From Bin95 sp965220855 (GTDB lineage: Bacteria; Pseudomonadota; Alphaproteobacteria; Bin95): a DNA stretch of 64,000 nucleotides. Location: positions 682,001-746,000 of the forward strand of contig CBDCQY010000001.1 in assembly GCA_965220855.1 (NCBI GenBank), given 5' to 3'. Positions 1 through 10,784 of this stretch are shown here, one piece after another. Position 1 is the first letter of the stretch. The number at the start of each line of letters is the position of its first letter. The position numbers and the translations under genes are program-made. Under the pieces are notes generated by a model. It saw nothing but the letters and a program-made list of their open reading frames with translations, was not told the DNA's origin and searched no databases.

Positions 1-266
1 ACGATCTCGTCGATATCCGCCTCGTTCTCGTAGCGATACCAGACGCCCTCGGGATAGACGACCATGGTGGGGCCGAGCTCGCAGCGGTCGAGACAGCCGG
101 CGATGTTGATGCGCGCGCCCGGCAGCGAGCGCGCGCGCGCCTTCATGTAGGCGCGCAGCTTCTCCGACCCCTTCTCGCTGCAGCAGCCGCGCGGATGGCC
201 CGACGGGCGGGTGTTGGTGCAGCAGAACACATGCGCTGCGTAGAAGGGCGGCGGGTCGCCGGCCAT
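1..266 (-). CDS. (2Fe-2S) ferredoxin-like protein, C-terminus cut by window edge
   Basis: This is a minus-strand reading frame starting at the ATG at 266-264, preceded by a good AGGAGAAG ribosome site, and it runs off the left edge. The 88 visible residues contain paired cysteines near the N-terminus (FCCTNTRP, RGCCSEKG) and a later GCLDRCELGP. That is the four-cysteine pattern of the thioredoxin-fold (2Fe-2S) ferredoxin family (PF01257-like stand-alone proteins). The proteins are small soluble electron carriers of uncertain partner. The gene is divergent from the YyaL gene at 315, with about 48 bp between starts. The family call is good; the physiological partner cannot be read here. Confidence 0.8.
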   Translation of the reverse strand, partial: MAGDPPPFYAAHVFCCTNTRPSGHPRGCCSEKGSEKLRAYMKARARSLPGARINIAGCLDRCELGPTMVVYPEGVWYRYENEADIDEI

Positions 267-314
267 GGCGCTTCTCCTCGCATCCGGGCGCGAGCCATAC
301 TACCCTCTGCCCCC

Positions 315-2324
<2,010 letters not shown>

Positions 2325-2339
2325 GGGGGCGGCGTCCGG

Positions 2340-3179
2340 CTATCGCCGCTTCTGCCGGCCTTCGGTTCCGTCGAACAGCACCCGGTCGCGGCGCGCGGCG
2401 TCGGCGGCGACCGACTGGAAGTCGGCTTCGGCGAGGCGGGCGGTCGGGGGCGGGACGAGGGCGAAGTGGCCGTGGCGATCCTCGCCGGCGACCAGCGTCA
2501 CCTCCGTCTCCGGGCCGGAGCGCGGGCGCATGGTGGGGGCGATGTAGCGGATGGCGGCGCCGATGCGCCGGTCGCCCGTGCGGTTGGGGCCGGAGGCGTG
2601 GAACAGGTGGCCGTGATGCAGCGAGGCCTGGCCCGGCTGCAGGACGACATCCACCGCGTCGGTCTCATCCACCTCGACGGCCAGCTCCTGGCCGCGCGTC
2701 AGCAGATTGTCGGCGGCGAAGCTGTCGGCGTGCGGCAGGATGCGCTCGCGGTGGCTGCCGGGCACGAAGCGCATGCAGCCGCTCTCAACCGTCGCCGGCG
2801 AGAGCGCGACCCAGAGCGTCGTCTCCTCCGCCTTGTCGAGGCCCCAATAGGTCAGATCCTGATGCCAGGAGACGAAACTGGGCGTGTTCGCCTCCTTGAT
2901 GAACAGCCCCGACCCCCAGACCAGCAGGTCCGGCCCGAGCGCCGCCTGCGCCGCCGCAATCATGCGCGGATGGCGCACCAGCCGGTCGAAGGAGGGCAGC
3001 AGCCGGGCCGGAAAGCCGCGCAGCAGCCCGAGGCGCTTCGGGTCGTCGGCCAGTTCGGCCTCGCCCCGCTCCAGATCGGCCCGAAGCTCCGCCGCTTCCG
3101 CCGCCGTCAGAATGTCGAGCGGAAAGACGAAGCCGTCGCGCCCGTAATCGAGCGCTATCTTCGATTCGAGCATGGTCAT
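2340..3179 (-). CDS. phytanoyl-CoA dioxygenase (PhyH) family protein 1
   Basis: The 279-residue protein belongs to the Fe(II)/2-oxoglutarate dioxygenase PhyH family. The iron ligands are visible as the HxD of WHQDLTYWGL and a distal histidine in HLFHASGPNRTGDRR, whose arginine region suits 2-oxoglutarate binding. ATGs occur at 3179 and 3173; the first is preceded by GGGAG ten bases upstream and was chosen. It is the last gene of a minus-strand operon, 7 bp after a class II aldolase gene, so it probably hydroxylates an intermediate of the same catabolic route. The substrate is not predictable from the sequence; PhyH members act on fatty acyl-CoA, small alkaloid-like or phosphonate compounds. 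Confidence 0.88.
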   Translation of the reverse strand: MTMLESKIALDYGRDGFVFPLDILTAAEAAELRADLERGEAELADDPKRLGLLRGFPARLLPSFDRLVRHPRMIAAAQAALGPDLLVWGSGLFIKEANTPSFVSWHQDLTYWGLDKAEETTLWVALSPATVESGCMRFVPGSHRERILPHADSFAADNLLTRGQELAVEVDETDAVDVVLQPGQASLHHGHLFHASGPNRTGDRRIGAAIRYIAPTMRPRSGPETEVTLVAGEDRHGHFALVPPPTARLAEADFQSVAADAARRDRVLFDGTEGRQKRR

Positions 3180-3186
3180 GCGGTTG

Positions 3187-3957
3187 CTACTCCCTGTAGC
3201 TCGGATCCTCGCGGTCCAGCATGGCGAGAAAGGCCGGCCAGTCGTCGGCGCGCGAGGGCGAGGCCAGAAACTCGTCGAACTGCCGCGCCGTGCGCTCCGC
3301 CACCTCCGGCGGCGGCAATTCCAGCGCCACGCCGCGCGCCCGGGCCGCCGCCATGGCGTCCAGCTGCGAGGCGCAGGCGCGCTCCAGCTCGTAGAGCAGC
3401 ACCCACGCGCACGGCACGCTCGGCCCGGCGGCCAGCAGGCCGTGATTCTTCAGCACCAGCGCCCGGCCCTCCGGCCCGAGATCGCGCGCAAGGCGGGCGC
3501 GCTCGTCGAGCGCCTCCTCATCGCTCTCCCAGTCGTGATAGCCGGTGCGGGGGCCGTGAAACAGCATCGCGGTCTGCGACATGGGCAGCAGTTCGGCATC
3601 CAGCGAGGCGAGCGCCATGCCGGCCACGGTGTGGGTGTGCGCGGTGCAGGCGACATCGGGGCGCGCATCCAGAATGGCCGAGTGCAGCAGCACGCCGACG
3701 GCGTTCAGCGGCCGGCCGGTCTCCAGCGGATCGCCGCCCTCGCGGTCGGTCTTCACAAGGCTGGAGGCGGTGATCTCCTCGAACATCAGCCCGTAGGGAT
3801 TGAGCAGGAAGCGGTCCGGCTCGTCCGGCACGCGGGCGGCGAAGTGGGTGAGCGCCAGATCGGCCAGATCGTGCCGGGCGGCGAGCCGGAAGACCGCCGC
3901 CAGATCGGTGCGCGTTTGCCACTCGGCCTCGGAAACGCGGGAGCGGATGTCGGACAT
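3187..3957 (-). CDS. class II aldolase/adducin family protein (copy B)
   Basis: About 256 residues of the zinc-dependent class II aldolase/adducin fold. The zinc-binding AHTHTVAGMALA segment and the later KNHGLLAAG are the expected histidine-bearing motifs. The ATG at 3957 follows an AGGGGG stretch; a GTG at 3975 overlapping the upstream stop is an alternative that would add six residues. It lies between its paralogue (3972-4742) and PhyH 1 (3187 to 3179 gap of 7 bp), so all three are probably co-transcribed. Family members are fuculose- or ribulose-phosphate aldolases, or decarboxylases of hydroxylated acids. The two tandem copies share the same architecture (EW..RTDLAA, TASxLVK), indicating a duplication. 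Confidence 0.88.
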   Translation of the reverse strand: MSDIRSRVSEAEWQTRTDLAAVFRLAARHDLADLALTHFAARVPDEPDRFLLNPYGLMFEEITASSLVKTDREGGDPLETGRPLNAVGVLLHSAILDARPDVACTAHTHTVAGMALASLDAELLPMSQTAMLFHGPRTGYHDWESDEEALDERARLARDLGPEGRALVLKNHGLLAAGPSVPCAWVLLYELERACASQLDAMAAARARGVALELPPPEVAERTARQFDEFLASPSRADDWPAFLAMLDREDPSYRE

Positions 3958-3971
3958 CGCCGCCGCCCCCC

Positions 3972-4742
3972 TCACTGCCGCCAGCCGGGATCGGCGCGGT
4001 CCAGCAGGCGGAGCTGCGATTCCCAGCCGTCATGGGGGTTGTGGGTGCGGTTGGCCCGCGGCCGGCTGCGCTGCGCCTCCAGGAACGGCTCCGAGAGCGC
4101 GGCGAGCGGCGCGCCGCTGGCTTCCGCCAGCAGCTGGGTGCGGGCCGCCTTCTCCAGGTCGTAGAGCCTCGCCCAGGCCTCGCGCACGCTCCGCCCGCAG
4201 ACCAGGAAGCCGTGATTGCGGAGCAGCATGACATCGGCGTCGCCGAGATCGGCGATCAGCCGGTCGCGCTCGTCCAGGTCGAAGGCGAGGCCCTCATAAT
4301 CGTGCGTCGCGACGCGGCCGTGAAACTGCATCGCCTTCTGGTTGAGCGGCAGCAGGCCCTCCGGCAGGGCGGAGAGCGCGATGCCGGCGCGGGTGTGCGT
4401 GTGGGCGACGCAGGCGGCGTCGGGGCGCGCCATGTGGACGGCGGAATGGATGGTGAAGCCGGCGGCGTTCACGCCATGCCCGTTCTCCTCCAAAAGGTTG
4501 CCGTCGAGATCGACCTTGACGAGGTTGGAGGCCGTCACCTGGTCGAACAGGAGGCCGAAGGGGTTGAGCAGGAAGGCGTGGTCGGGACCCGGAACGCGCG
4601 CCGAGATGTGGGTGTAGGTCAGGTCCGTCATGCCGTGCCGGGCGGCGAGGCGGTAGCAGGCGGCCAGATCGGTGCGCACCGCCCACTCCTCCGGGCTGAC
4701 CCGCTCCTGCATCGAGACATGGGCGACATGAGCGTCGGGCAT
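3972..4742 (-). CDS. class II aldolase/adducin family protein (copy A)
   Basis: The 256-residue paralogue of the following gene, with the zinc motif AHTHTRAGIALS and the LRNHGFLVCG segment. The start ATG at 4742 has GGGAG upstream at good spacing. It is the first gene of the minus-strand aldolase-aldolase-PhyH operon and is divergent from the dehydrogenase at 4820, leaving about 77 bp for promoters. Known members cleave or decarboxylate phosphorylated or free 2-hydroxy/2-keto sugar acids; two non-identical copies could form a hetero-oligomer or handle two substrates, which is only inference. The substrate cannot be assigned from the sequence. Confidence 0.88.
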   Translation of the reverse strand: MPDAHVAHVSMQERVSPEEWAVRTDLAACYRLAARHGMTDLTYTHISARVPGPDHAFLLNPFGLLFDQVTASNLVKVDLDGNLLEENGHGVNAAGFTIHSAVHMARPDAACVAHTHTRAGIALSALPEGLLPLNQKAMQFHGRVATHDYEGLAFDLDERDRLIADLGDADVMLLRNHGFLVCGRSVREAWARLYDLEKAARTQLLAEASGAPLAALSEPFLEAQRSRPRANRTHNPHDGWESQLRLLDRADPGWRQ

Positions 4743-4819
4743 CGGCCTGGCTCCCTGCTATGCTGGCTGTCCTGTCGTCCGAGAATAGCGCGAAATGCGC
4801 CAGCGAAGGAACCGCCGCC

Positions 4820-5713
4820 ATGAGCACCGCCGCAAATATCGGATATGTGGGCCTCGGCAATATGGGCGGCGCGCTCGCCCGGCGGCTGGCGCTCAGCCGC
4901 CGGCTGCGCGTGTTCGACCTCCGCCCCGAGGCGATGGAGGCGCTGGCGGATGCGGGCTGCGCGCCCTCGCAGTCGGCGGCGGCGCTGGGCGCGGAATGCG
5001 CCACCGTGCTCACCTGCCTGCCGACCTCCGAGGATGTCCGCCAGGCCGTGCTGGGGCCGGGCGGGCTGGCGGAAGGCATGGGGCGGGGCGGCCTCATCAT
5101 CGACCAGACCACCGGCGACCCCAACGCCACCCGCGCCATGGCGGCGGAACTGGCCGAACGCGGCCTCCGGCTGATCGACGCGCCGGTCTCCGGCGGGCGG
5201 GCCGGGGCCGAGGCCGGAACCATCGCGGTCATGGTCGGCGCCAGCGACGCCGACTATGCCGAGGCGCTGGCGCTGCTGCAGGCCATCGGCCCCAACATCT
5301 TCCATTGCGGCGGGGTCGGGGCCGGCCATGCGATGAAGCTGGTCAACAATGTCATCGCCGCCTCGGCGCTGGCCGCCTCCTGCGAGGCGCTGGTGATGGG
5401 CGTCAAGAACGGCCTCGAATTCGGGCGCGCCATCGATGTGCTGAACAAGTCCTCCGGGCGGAGCTTCATGTCGGAGCGCGTGCTCTCGGCGCTCGCCGAC
5501 GGCCCGCAGTCCTTCGGCTTCGCGCTCTCGCTGATGCTGAAGGATGTGCGCCTCGCGACCCGGCTGGGCGCGGAGAGCGGCGCGCCGATGTTCGTCGCGG
5601 CCGCGGTGCGCGAACTGCACCAGGCGGCGCTCGTCCATCTCGGCCCGGAAGCCGACATGACCGAATTGCTGCGCACGGTGGCGCGCAACGCCGGGGCGCG
5701 CCCGCTGCGGTGA
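4820..5713 (+). CDS. NAD(P)-dependent 3-hydroxyisobutyrate dehydrogenase-family oxidoreductase
   Basis: The 297-residue protein starts at the ATG at 4820, six residues before the Rossmann motif GYVGLGNMGG; AAGGAA lies upstream. The family signature DAPVSGGRAGAEAGT and the catalytic-lysine helix GHAMKLVNN are both present. This is the beta-hydroxyacid dehydrogenase family (HIBADH, tartronate semialdehyde reductase, GLYR1-like imine reductases). Soluble cytosolic NAD(P)-dependent oxidation of a beta-hydroxy acid is expected. Being divergent from the aldolase operon and close to it, it could act in the same degradation pathway, but this is only context. The exact substrate is open. Confidence 0.9.
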   Translation: MSTAANIGYVGLGNMGGALARRLALSRRLRVFDLRPEAMEALADAGCAPSQSAAALGAECATVLTCLPTSEDVRQAVLGPGGLAEGMGRGGLIIDQTTGDPNATRAMAAELAERGLRLIDAPVSGGRAGAEAGTIAVMVGASDADYAEALALLQAIGPNIFHCGGVGAGHAMKLVNNVIAASALAASCEALVMGVKNGLEFGRAIDVLNKSSGRSFMSERVLSALADGPQSFGFALSLMLKDVRLATRLGAESGAPMFVAAAVRELHQAALVHLGPEADMTELLRTVARNAGARPLR

Positions 5714-5761
5714 GGGCCGAGAGGCTGGCGGGCGGCGCGGGGCCGGGGGTATAAGGCGGGC

Positions 5762-7105
5762 ATGTCGGAGGGCGGGACAGGGCCGGTTGCGGTCATCGGC
5801 GGCGGGCTCGCCGGCGCGGAGGCCTGCTGGCAGCTGGCGCGGCGCGGGCGGCCTTCCATGCTGTTCGAGATGCGCCCGGAGACGGAGACGCCGGCGCACA
5901 GGACCGACCGGCTGGCGGAGCTGGTCTGCTCCAACTCCTTCCGCTCGGACGACGCCGAGCACAACGCCGTCGGCCTGCTGCATGAGGAGTTGCGCCGCGC
6001 CGGCTCGCTGATCATGGCGGCGGCGGACGGGGCGCGGCTGCCGGCCGGCGGCGCGCTCGCCGTGGATCGCGAGGGCTTCGCCGGGGCGGTGACGGCCGCG
6101 CTCGAGGCCGAGCCGCTGGTGGCGATCGAGCGCCGGCGGCTCGACCGGCTGCCGGAGGCGGGAGAGGCCATCGTCGCCACCGGGCCGCTCACCGACGGCG
6201 CGCTGGCGGAGGCCATAAGAGCGCTGACCGGGCGCGAGGCGCTCGCCTTCTTCGACGCCATCGCGCCCATCGTGCACGCCGACTCGATCGATATGGACCG
6301 CGCCTGGCGCCAGTCGCGCTACGACAAGCCGGGGCCGGGCGGCAGCGGGGCGGACTATATCAACTGCCCGCTGGACGAGGACGGCTACCGGGCCTTCGTC
6401 GCCGCGCTGCTGGAGGCCGAGCGCATCGAATATCGCGAGTGGGAGGCGCTGACCCCCTGGTTCGAGGGCTGCCTGCCGGTGGAGGTGATGGCGGCGCGCG
6501 GGCCGGAGACGCTGCGCTTCGGGCCGATGAAGCCGGTCGGGCTGACCGACCCGCGCACCGGCCGGCGCCCGCACGCCGTGGTGCAGCTGCGCCAGGACAA
6601 TGCGCTCGGCACGCTCTACAACCTGGTCGGCTTCCAGACCAAGCTGCGCCACGGCGAGCAGGCGCGCGTCTTCCGCATGGTTCCGGGGCTGGAGGGCGCG
6701 CGCTTCGCGCGGCTCGGCGGCATCCACCGCAACAGCTTCATCGACGCGCCGGCCCTGCTCGATGCGCAATTGCGCCTGAAGCAGGCCCCGCATCTGCGCT
6801 TCGCCGGCCAGATTACCGGCGTCGAGGGCTATGTGGAGAGCGCCGCCATCGGCCTGCTGGCCGGGCGCTTCGCCGCCGGCGAGGCGGAGGCGCCGCCGCC
6901 CGAGACGGCGCTCGGCGCGCTGCTGGCCCACATCACCGGTCCGCGCCCGGAAGGGGCGGACTATCAGCCGATGAACATCAATTTCGGCCTGTTCCCGCCG
7001 CTCGAGGGCCGCTTTCGCGGACGCGAGCGCAAGCGCGCCCACACGGCCCGCGCGCGCGCCGCCCTCGACCGCTGGCTCGGCCGCGAACGCCGGGAGGCGG
7101 CCTGA
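5762..7105 (+). CDS. trmFO: tRNA (uracil-54-C5)-methyltransferase, folate/FAD-dependent
   Basis: The 447-residue protein matches TrmFO, which uses methylenetetrahydrofolate as methyl donor and FADH2 as reductant to make ribothymidine at tRNA position 54. Visible features are the FAD dinucleotide motif IGGGLAGAEA at about 12-21, the signature LVCSNSFRSDD with a cysteine at 56, and the conserved WFEGCLPVEVMA segment with the second catalytic-type cysteine. The C-terminus contains the typical GPRPEGADYQPMNINFG stretch. It starts 48 bp after the dehydrogenase gene, and ltaE follows after a single base. Length and motifs are standard for the family. Confidence 0.97.
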   Translation: MSEGGTGPVAVIGGGLAGAEACWQLARRGRPSMLFEMRPETETPAHRTDRLAELVCSNSFRSDDAEHNAVGLLHEELRRAGSLIMAAADGARLPAGGALAVDREGFAGAVTAALEAEPLVAIERRRLDRLPEAGEAIVATGPLTDGALAEAIRALTGREALAFFDAIAPIVHADSIDMDRAWRQSRYDKPGPGGSGADYINCPLDEDGYRAFVAALLEAERIEYREWEALTPWFEGCLPVEVMAARGPETLRFGPMKPVGLTDPRTGRRPHAVVQLRQDNALGTLYNLVGFQTKLRHGEQARVFRMVPGLEGARFARLGGIHRNSFIDAPALLDAQLRLKQAPHLRFAGQITGVEGYVESAAIGLLAGRFAAGEAEAPPPETALGALLAHITGPRPEGADYQPMNINFGLFPPLEGRFRGRERKRAHTARARAALDRWLGRERREAA

Positions 7106-7106
7106 C

Positions 7107-8147
7107 ATGGACGGAGCGAACAGCGCCAACCGGCGCATCGATCTGCGCAGCGATACGGTGACGCGGCCGACGCCGGCCATGCGCCGGGCGATGGCCGAGG
7201 CCGAGGTCGGCGACGATGTGCATGGCGAGGACCCGACCGTCAACCGGCTGGAGGCGCGGGTGGCGGAACTGCTGGGGCTGGAGGCCGGGCTGTTCCTCTC
7301 CTCCGGCACGCAGTCCAACCTGGCGGCGCTGATGGCGCATTGCGGGCGCGGCGAGGGCTATCTGACCGGCGAGAGCTACCACACCGTCGCCTCCGAGGCG
7401 GGCGGCGCGGCCGTGCTCGGCTCCATCGTGCCGATCCTGCTGCCCGTGGGGGCCGACGGGACGGTGGACCCGGCACGCTTCCGCGCCGCGATCCGCCCGG
7501 AGGACTTCCACCGCCCGATCCCCCGGCTGATCGCGCTGGAGAACACCATGTCGGGGCGCATCATGCCGGCGGGCTATGTGCAGGAGGTGGCGGCGCTCGC
7601 GCGCGAGCACGACCTGAAGCTGCATCTCGACGGCGCGCGGCTGCTGAACGCCGCCGTGGCGACGGGGAGCGCGCCGGACGCGCTCGCCGCCGGGGCCGAC
7701 TCGGTCTCGCTCTGCCTCTCCAAGGGCCTCGGCGCGCCGGCCGGCACGGTGCTCGCCGGGCCGCGCGACTTCATCCGCCGCGCGCGCCGGGCGCGCAAGA
7801 TGCTGGGCGGGGCGATGCGCCAGTCGGGCGTGCTGGCCGCCGCCGGCCTCCATGCGCTCGACGCCCATGTGGCGCGCCTCGCCGACGACCATGCGTTGGC
7901 CGAAGCGCTCGGCCGCCGGCTGGCCGGGGTGGTGGAGGTGCTGCGCGTCTCGACCAACATGGTCCATGCCCGGCTGCCGGGCGGCCAGGCGCTCCGCGAC
8001 CATCTGGCGGCGCGCAATATCGTCATCGCCGCGCCCGGCCCCGAGACCCGCATGGTGCTGCATCTCGACATCGAGCCGGCCGACATCGAGCGCGTCGGCC
8101 GCGCGTTCGAGAGCTTCTACGAGCAGGCGGGAGCGGCCCATGCTTGA
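7107..8147 (+). CDS. ltaE: low-specificity L-threonine aldolase
   Basis: The 346-residue PLP enzyme of fold type I cleaves L-threonine or allo-threonine to glycine and acetaldehyde. The N-terminal IDLRSDTVTRPTPAMR and the GDDVHGEDPTVNRLE block are diagnostic. The Schiff-base lysine is K206 in LCLSKGLGAPAGT. The ATG lies one base after the trmFO stop, suggesting translational coupling, and its 3' end overlaps the next gene by 8 bp. Confidence is high for the family; specificity (threonine, allo-threonine or beta-hydroxy aspartate) cannot be separated by eye. Confidence 0.94.
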   Translation: MDGANSANRRIDLRSDTVTRPTPAMRRAMAEAEVGDDVHGEDPTVNRLEARVAELLGLEAGLFLSSGTQSNLAALMAHCGRGEGYLTGESYHTVASEAGGAAVLGSIVPILLPVGADGTVDPARFRAAIRPEDFHRPIPRLIALENTMSGRIMPAGYVQEVAALAREHDLKLHLDGARLLNAAVATGSAPDALAAGADSVSLCLSKGLGAPAGTVLAGPRDFIRRARRARKMLGGAMRQSGVLAAAGLHALDAHVARLADDHALAEALGRRLAGVVEVLRVSTNMVHARLPGGQALRDHLAARNIVIAAPGPETRMVLHLDIEPADIERVGRAFESFYEQAGAAHA

Positions 8148-9840
8148 CCTCGCCATTCGCGGCGGGCGGGTGCTCGACGGCTCGGGCGGCCCCGCTTTCA
8201 CCGGCGACATCGCGGTCCGGGACGGCCGCATTCTGGCGGTCGGCGGCAAGGCCGGCCCCGCCCGGCGCGAGATCGACGCCGCCGGCGCGCTGGTGACGCC
8301 CGGCTTCGTCGACGTCCACACCCATTATGACGGCCAGGCGGTCTGGGACGGCGAGCTCGCGCCCTCCAGCTGGCATGGCGTCACCACGGTGGCGATGGGC
8401 AATTGCGGCGTCGGCTTCGCCCCGGCGCGCCCGGACGCGCATGACCGGCTGATCCGCATGATGGAGGGCGTGGAGGACATTCCGGGCGCGGCGCTGGCCG
8501 AGGGGCTGACCTGGGAGTGGGAGACCTTTCCCGAATATCTGGACGCGCTCGACCGGCGCCCGCGCACGGTGGATGTCGCGGCCCAGCTGCCGCATTGCGC
8601 GCTCCGCGCCTACGCCATGGGCGAGCGCGGCATCGCCAACGAGCCGGCGAACGAGGAGGATGTGCGCCTGATGGCGGCGCTCGCCGAGGAGGCGCTCCGG
8701 GCCGGGGCGCGCGGCTTCACCACCACGCGCACCATCGCGCATACGACCGCCGACGGCGAGCGCGTGCCGGGGGCCTTCGCCGAGGCGCGCGAACTGCTGG
8801 GGCTGGCGGAGGCGGTCGGGCGGGTCGGCGGGCGCACCATCGGCTGGATTTCGGACCTGGACGAGGAGGCGCATGAGCTCGGCCTGCTGCGCGCCATGAC
8901 GGAGCGCGCGCGCGGGCGCGCCTGGCTCACCGTCGTGCAGCGCGACGAGCGCCCGGACCAGTGGCGCCGGGTGCTGGACTTCCTGGAGGGCGCGGCGGCG
9001 GACGGCGTCGCGCTCCACGCCCAGGTGGCGGCGCGGCCCGTCGGGCTGATGCTCGGCCTCGGCGCCTCGCTGCATCCCTTCTCCACCATGCCCGCCTACC
9101 GGGAGATCGCCGGGCTGGGGCTGGCGGACCGGGTGGCGCGGCTGCGGGAGCCGGCTTTCCGCGCCCGGCTGCTGGGCGAGCGCCGCGAGCATCGCAGCCG
9201 GCTGATGCAGGATGTGACCGGCGGCTTCCACAAGATGTTCCGCCTGGGCGACCCGCCGGACTACGAGCCCCGGCCCGAGAGCTCGGTGGAGGCCGAGGCG
9301 GAGCGGCGGGGCCTGGACCCGCGCGCGCTGCTGCTCGACCGGATGCTGGAGCGCGACGGGCGGGAGCTGATCTTCTTCCCCTTCGTGAACTACACCGGCC
9401 TCGACCATGGCGCGATCCGCGAGATGATGGCGCATCCGCGAACCGTGCTCGGCCTCGGCGACGGCGGGGCGCATTGCGGGCTGATCTCGGATGCGAGCAT
9501 CCCGACCTATGTGCTGACCCATTGGGGCCGCGACCGCGAGCGGGGGCCGGGCTTCCCGCTGCCCTGGCTGGTGCGCGCGCAGACGGCGGAGACGGCCGCC
9601 CTCTACGGCTTCGCCGACCGCGGCAGCCTCGCGCCGGGGCTGCGGGCCGACATCAACATCATCGATTTCGACCGCCTCCGCCTCCGCCCGCCGGAAATGG
9701 CCCACGATCTGCCCGCCGGCGGCCGCCGTCTGCTGCAGCGCGCCGAGGGCTATGTCGCCACGCTCTGCGCCGGCGAGACCACCTTCGAACACGGCCACCC
9801 CACCGGCGCGCTCCCCGGCCGGCTGGCGCGGGCCGGGTAA
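8140..9840 (+). CDS. N-acyl-D-amino-acid deacylase-type amidohydrolase
   Basis: The 566-residue protein starts at the ATG at 8140, immediately before the family N-terminus LDLAIRGGRVLDGSGGP, and overlaps ltaE by 8 bp. The metal-binding motif FVDVHTHYDGQAVWD gives H60 and H62. Near the C-terminus lie FVNYTGLDHGAIREMM and LGDGGAHCG, which supplies a metal-site aspartate, then the GSLAPGLRADINIID segment typical of this family. It belongs to the amidohydrolase superfamily, D-aminoacylase branch (amidohydrolase 3), and is expected to remove acyl groups from N-acyl-D-amino acids or similar amides. Co-transcription with ltaE points to amino acid salvage, by inference. Confidence 0.9.
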   Translation: MLDLAIRGGRVLDGSGGPAFTGDIAVRDGRILAVGGKAGPARREIDAAGALVTPGFVDVHTHYDGQAVWDGELAPSSWHGVTTVAMGNCGVGFAPARPDAHDRLIRMMEGVEDIPGAALAEGLTWEWETFPEYLDALDRRPRTVDVAAQLPHCALRAYAMGERGIANEPANEEDVRLMAALAEEALRAGARGFTTTRTIAHTTADGERVPGAFAEARELLGLAEAVGRVGGRTIGWISDLDEEAHELGLLRAMTERARGRAWLTVVQRDERPDQWRRVLDFLEGAAADGVALHAQVAARPVGLMLGLGASLHPFSTMPAYREIAGLGLADRVARLREPAFRARLLGERREHRSRLMQDVTGGFHKMFRLGDPPDYEPRPESSVEAEAERRGLDPRALLLDRMLERDGRELIFFPFVNYTGLDHGAIREMMAHPRTVLGLGDGGAHCGLISDASIPTYVLTHWGRDRERGPGFPLPWLVRAQTAETAALYGFADRGSLAPGLRADINIIDFDRLRLRPPEMAHDLPAGGRRLLQRAEGYVATLCAGETTFEHGHPTGALPGRLARAG

Positions 9841-9845
9841 GCTTC

Positions 9846-10784
9846 ATGCCGGACCTCGAAATCCATCTGGGCGACAATCTGGAAGTGCTCTCGCGCTTCG
9901 GCGACGCCAGCTTCGACCTCATCTATATCGACCCGCCCTTCAACACCGGGCGCGCGCAGACGCGGACGCGCCTGCGCACGATCCGCGATGAGGACGGCGA
10001 CCGGACGGGCTTCCAGGGCCGGCGCTACCGCACGGTCCGCCTCGGGGTCTCCTCCTGGCGCGACGCCTTCGACGACTATCTGGCCTTCATCGAACCCCGG
10101 CTGCGGGAGGCGCACAGGCTGCTTGCGCCCAAGGGGTCCTTCTTCCTGCATATCGACTATCGGGAATCGCATTATTGCAAGCTGCTGCTGGACGACATTT
10201 TCGGGCGCGAGAGTTTCATCAACGAGATCGTCTGGGCTTACGACTATGGCGCGCGGTCGAAGCGGCGCTGGTCGGCCAAGCATGACAATATCCTCTGGTA
10301 TGCGAAGGACCCGACCGACTACACCTACCGCTATGACGACATCGACCGCATTCCCTATATGGCGCCCGGCCTGGTCGGCCCGGAGAAGGCGGCGCGCGGC
10401 AAGACGCCGACCGATGTGTGGTGGCAGACGATCGTCAGCCCCAACGGCCGGGAGAAGACCGGCTACCCGACGCAGAAGCCCGTCACGATCCTGAACCGGA
10501 TTGTGCGCGTGCACTCCAATCCGGGCGAGCGCGTGCTCGATTTCTTCGCCGGCAGCGGCACCACCGGCGAGGCGGCGGTCCGCAACGGCCGCCGGGCCGT
10601 GCTGGTGGACAGCAACCCCGAAGCCATGCGCGTCATGGCGCGCCGCCTCGCCTTCGCCGATCCGGCCGTCTTCGCGGCGGACCCCGCCCTTCCCGCCTCG
10701 AATGTGGAGACCGATCGACATGCCCCGAGTCCACGATCCGGAAGTGGAAATCCTGGCTTCCTGTTCCCGAACCCTCCAAAGTGA
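9846..10784 (+). CDS. site-specific DNA methyltransferase (amino-methyltransferase, beta type)
   Basis: The 312-residue protein begins with an ATG 5 bp after the amidohydrolase stop. The catalytic DPPF (residues 29-32) precedes the SAM-binding FFAGSGTTGEAA (D232 to about 245), the beta-class order of N6-adenine/N4-cytosine methyltransferases. The YPTQKPVTILNRIV linker before the SAM motif is also typical. The last 65 bp overlap, in another frame, the start of the endonuclease-like gene, so the C-terminal tail after about residue 290 is low-complexity and may be a by-product of the overlap. Together they form a two-gene type II restriction-modification unit. The recognition sequence is unknown. 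Confidence 0.9.
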   Translation: MPDLEIHLGDNLEVLSRFGDASFDLIYIDPPFNTGRAQTRTRLRTIRDEDGDRTGFQGRRYRTVRLGVSSWRDAFDDYLAFIEPRLREAHRLLAPKGSFFLHIDYRESHYCKLLLDDIFGRESFINEIVWAYDYGARSKRRWSAKHDNILWYAKDPTDYTYRYDDIDRIPYMAPGLVGPEKAARGKTPTDVWWQTIVSPNGREKTGYPTQKPVTILNRIVRVHSNPGERVLDFFAGSGTTGEAAVRNGRRAVLVDSNPEAMRVMARRLAFADPAVFAADPALPASNVETDRHAPSPRSGSGNPGFLFPNPPK

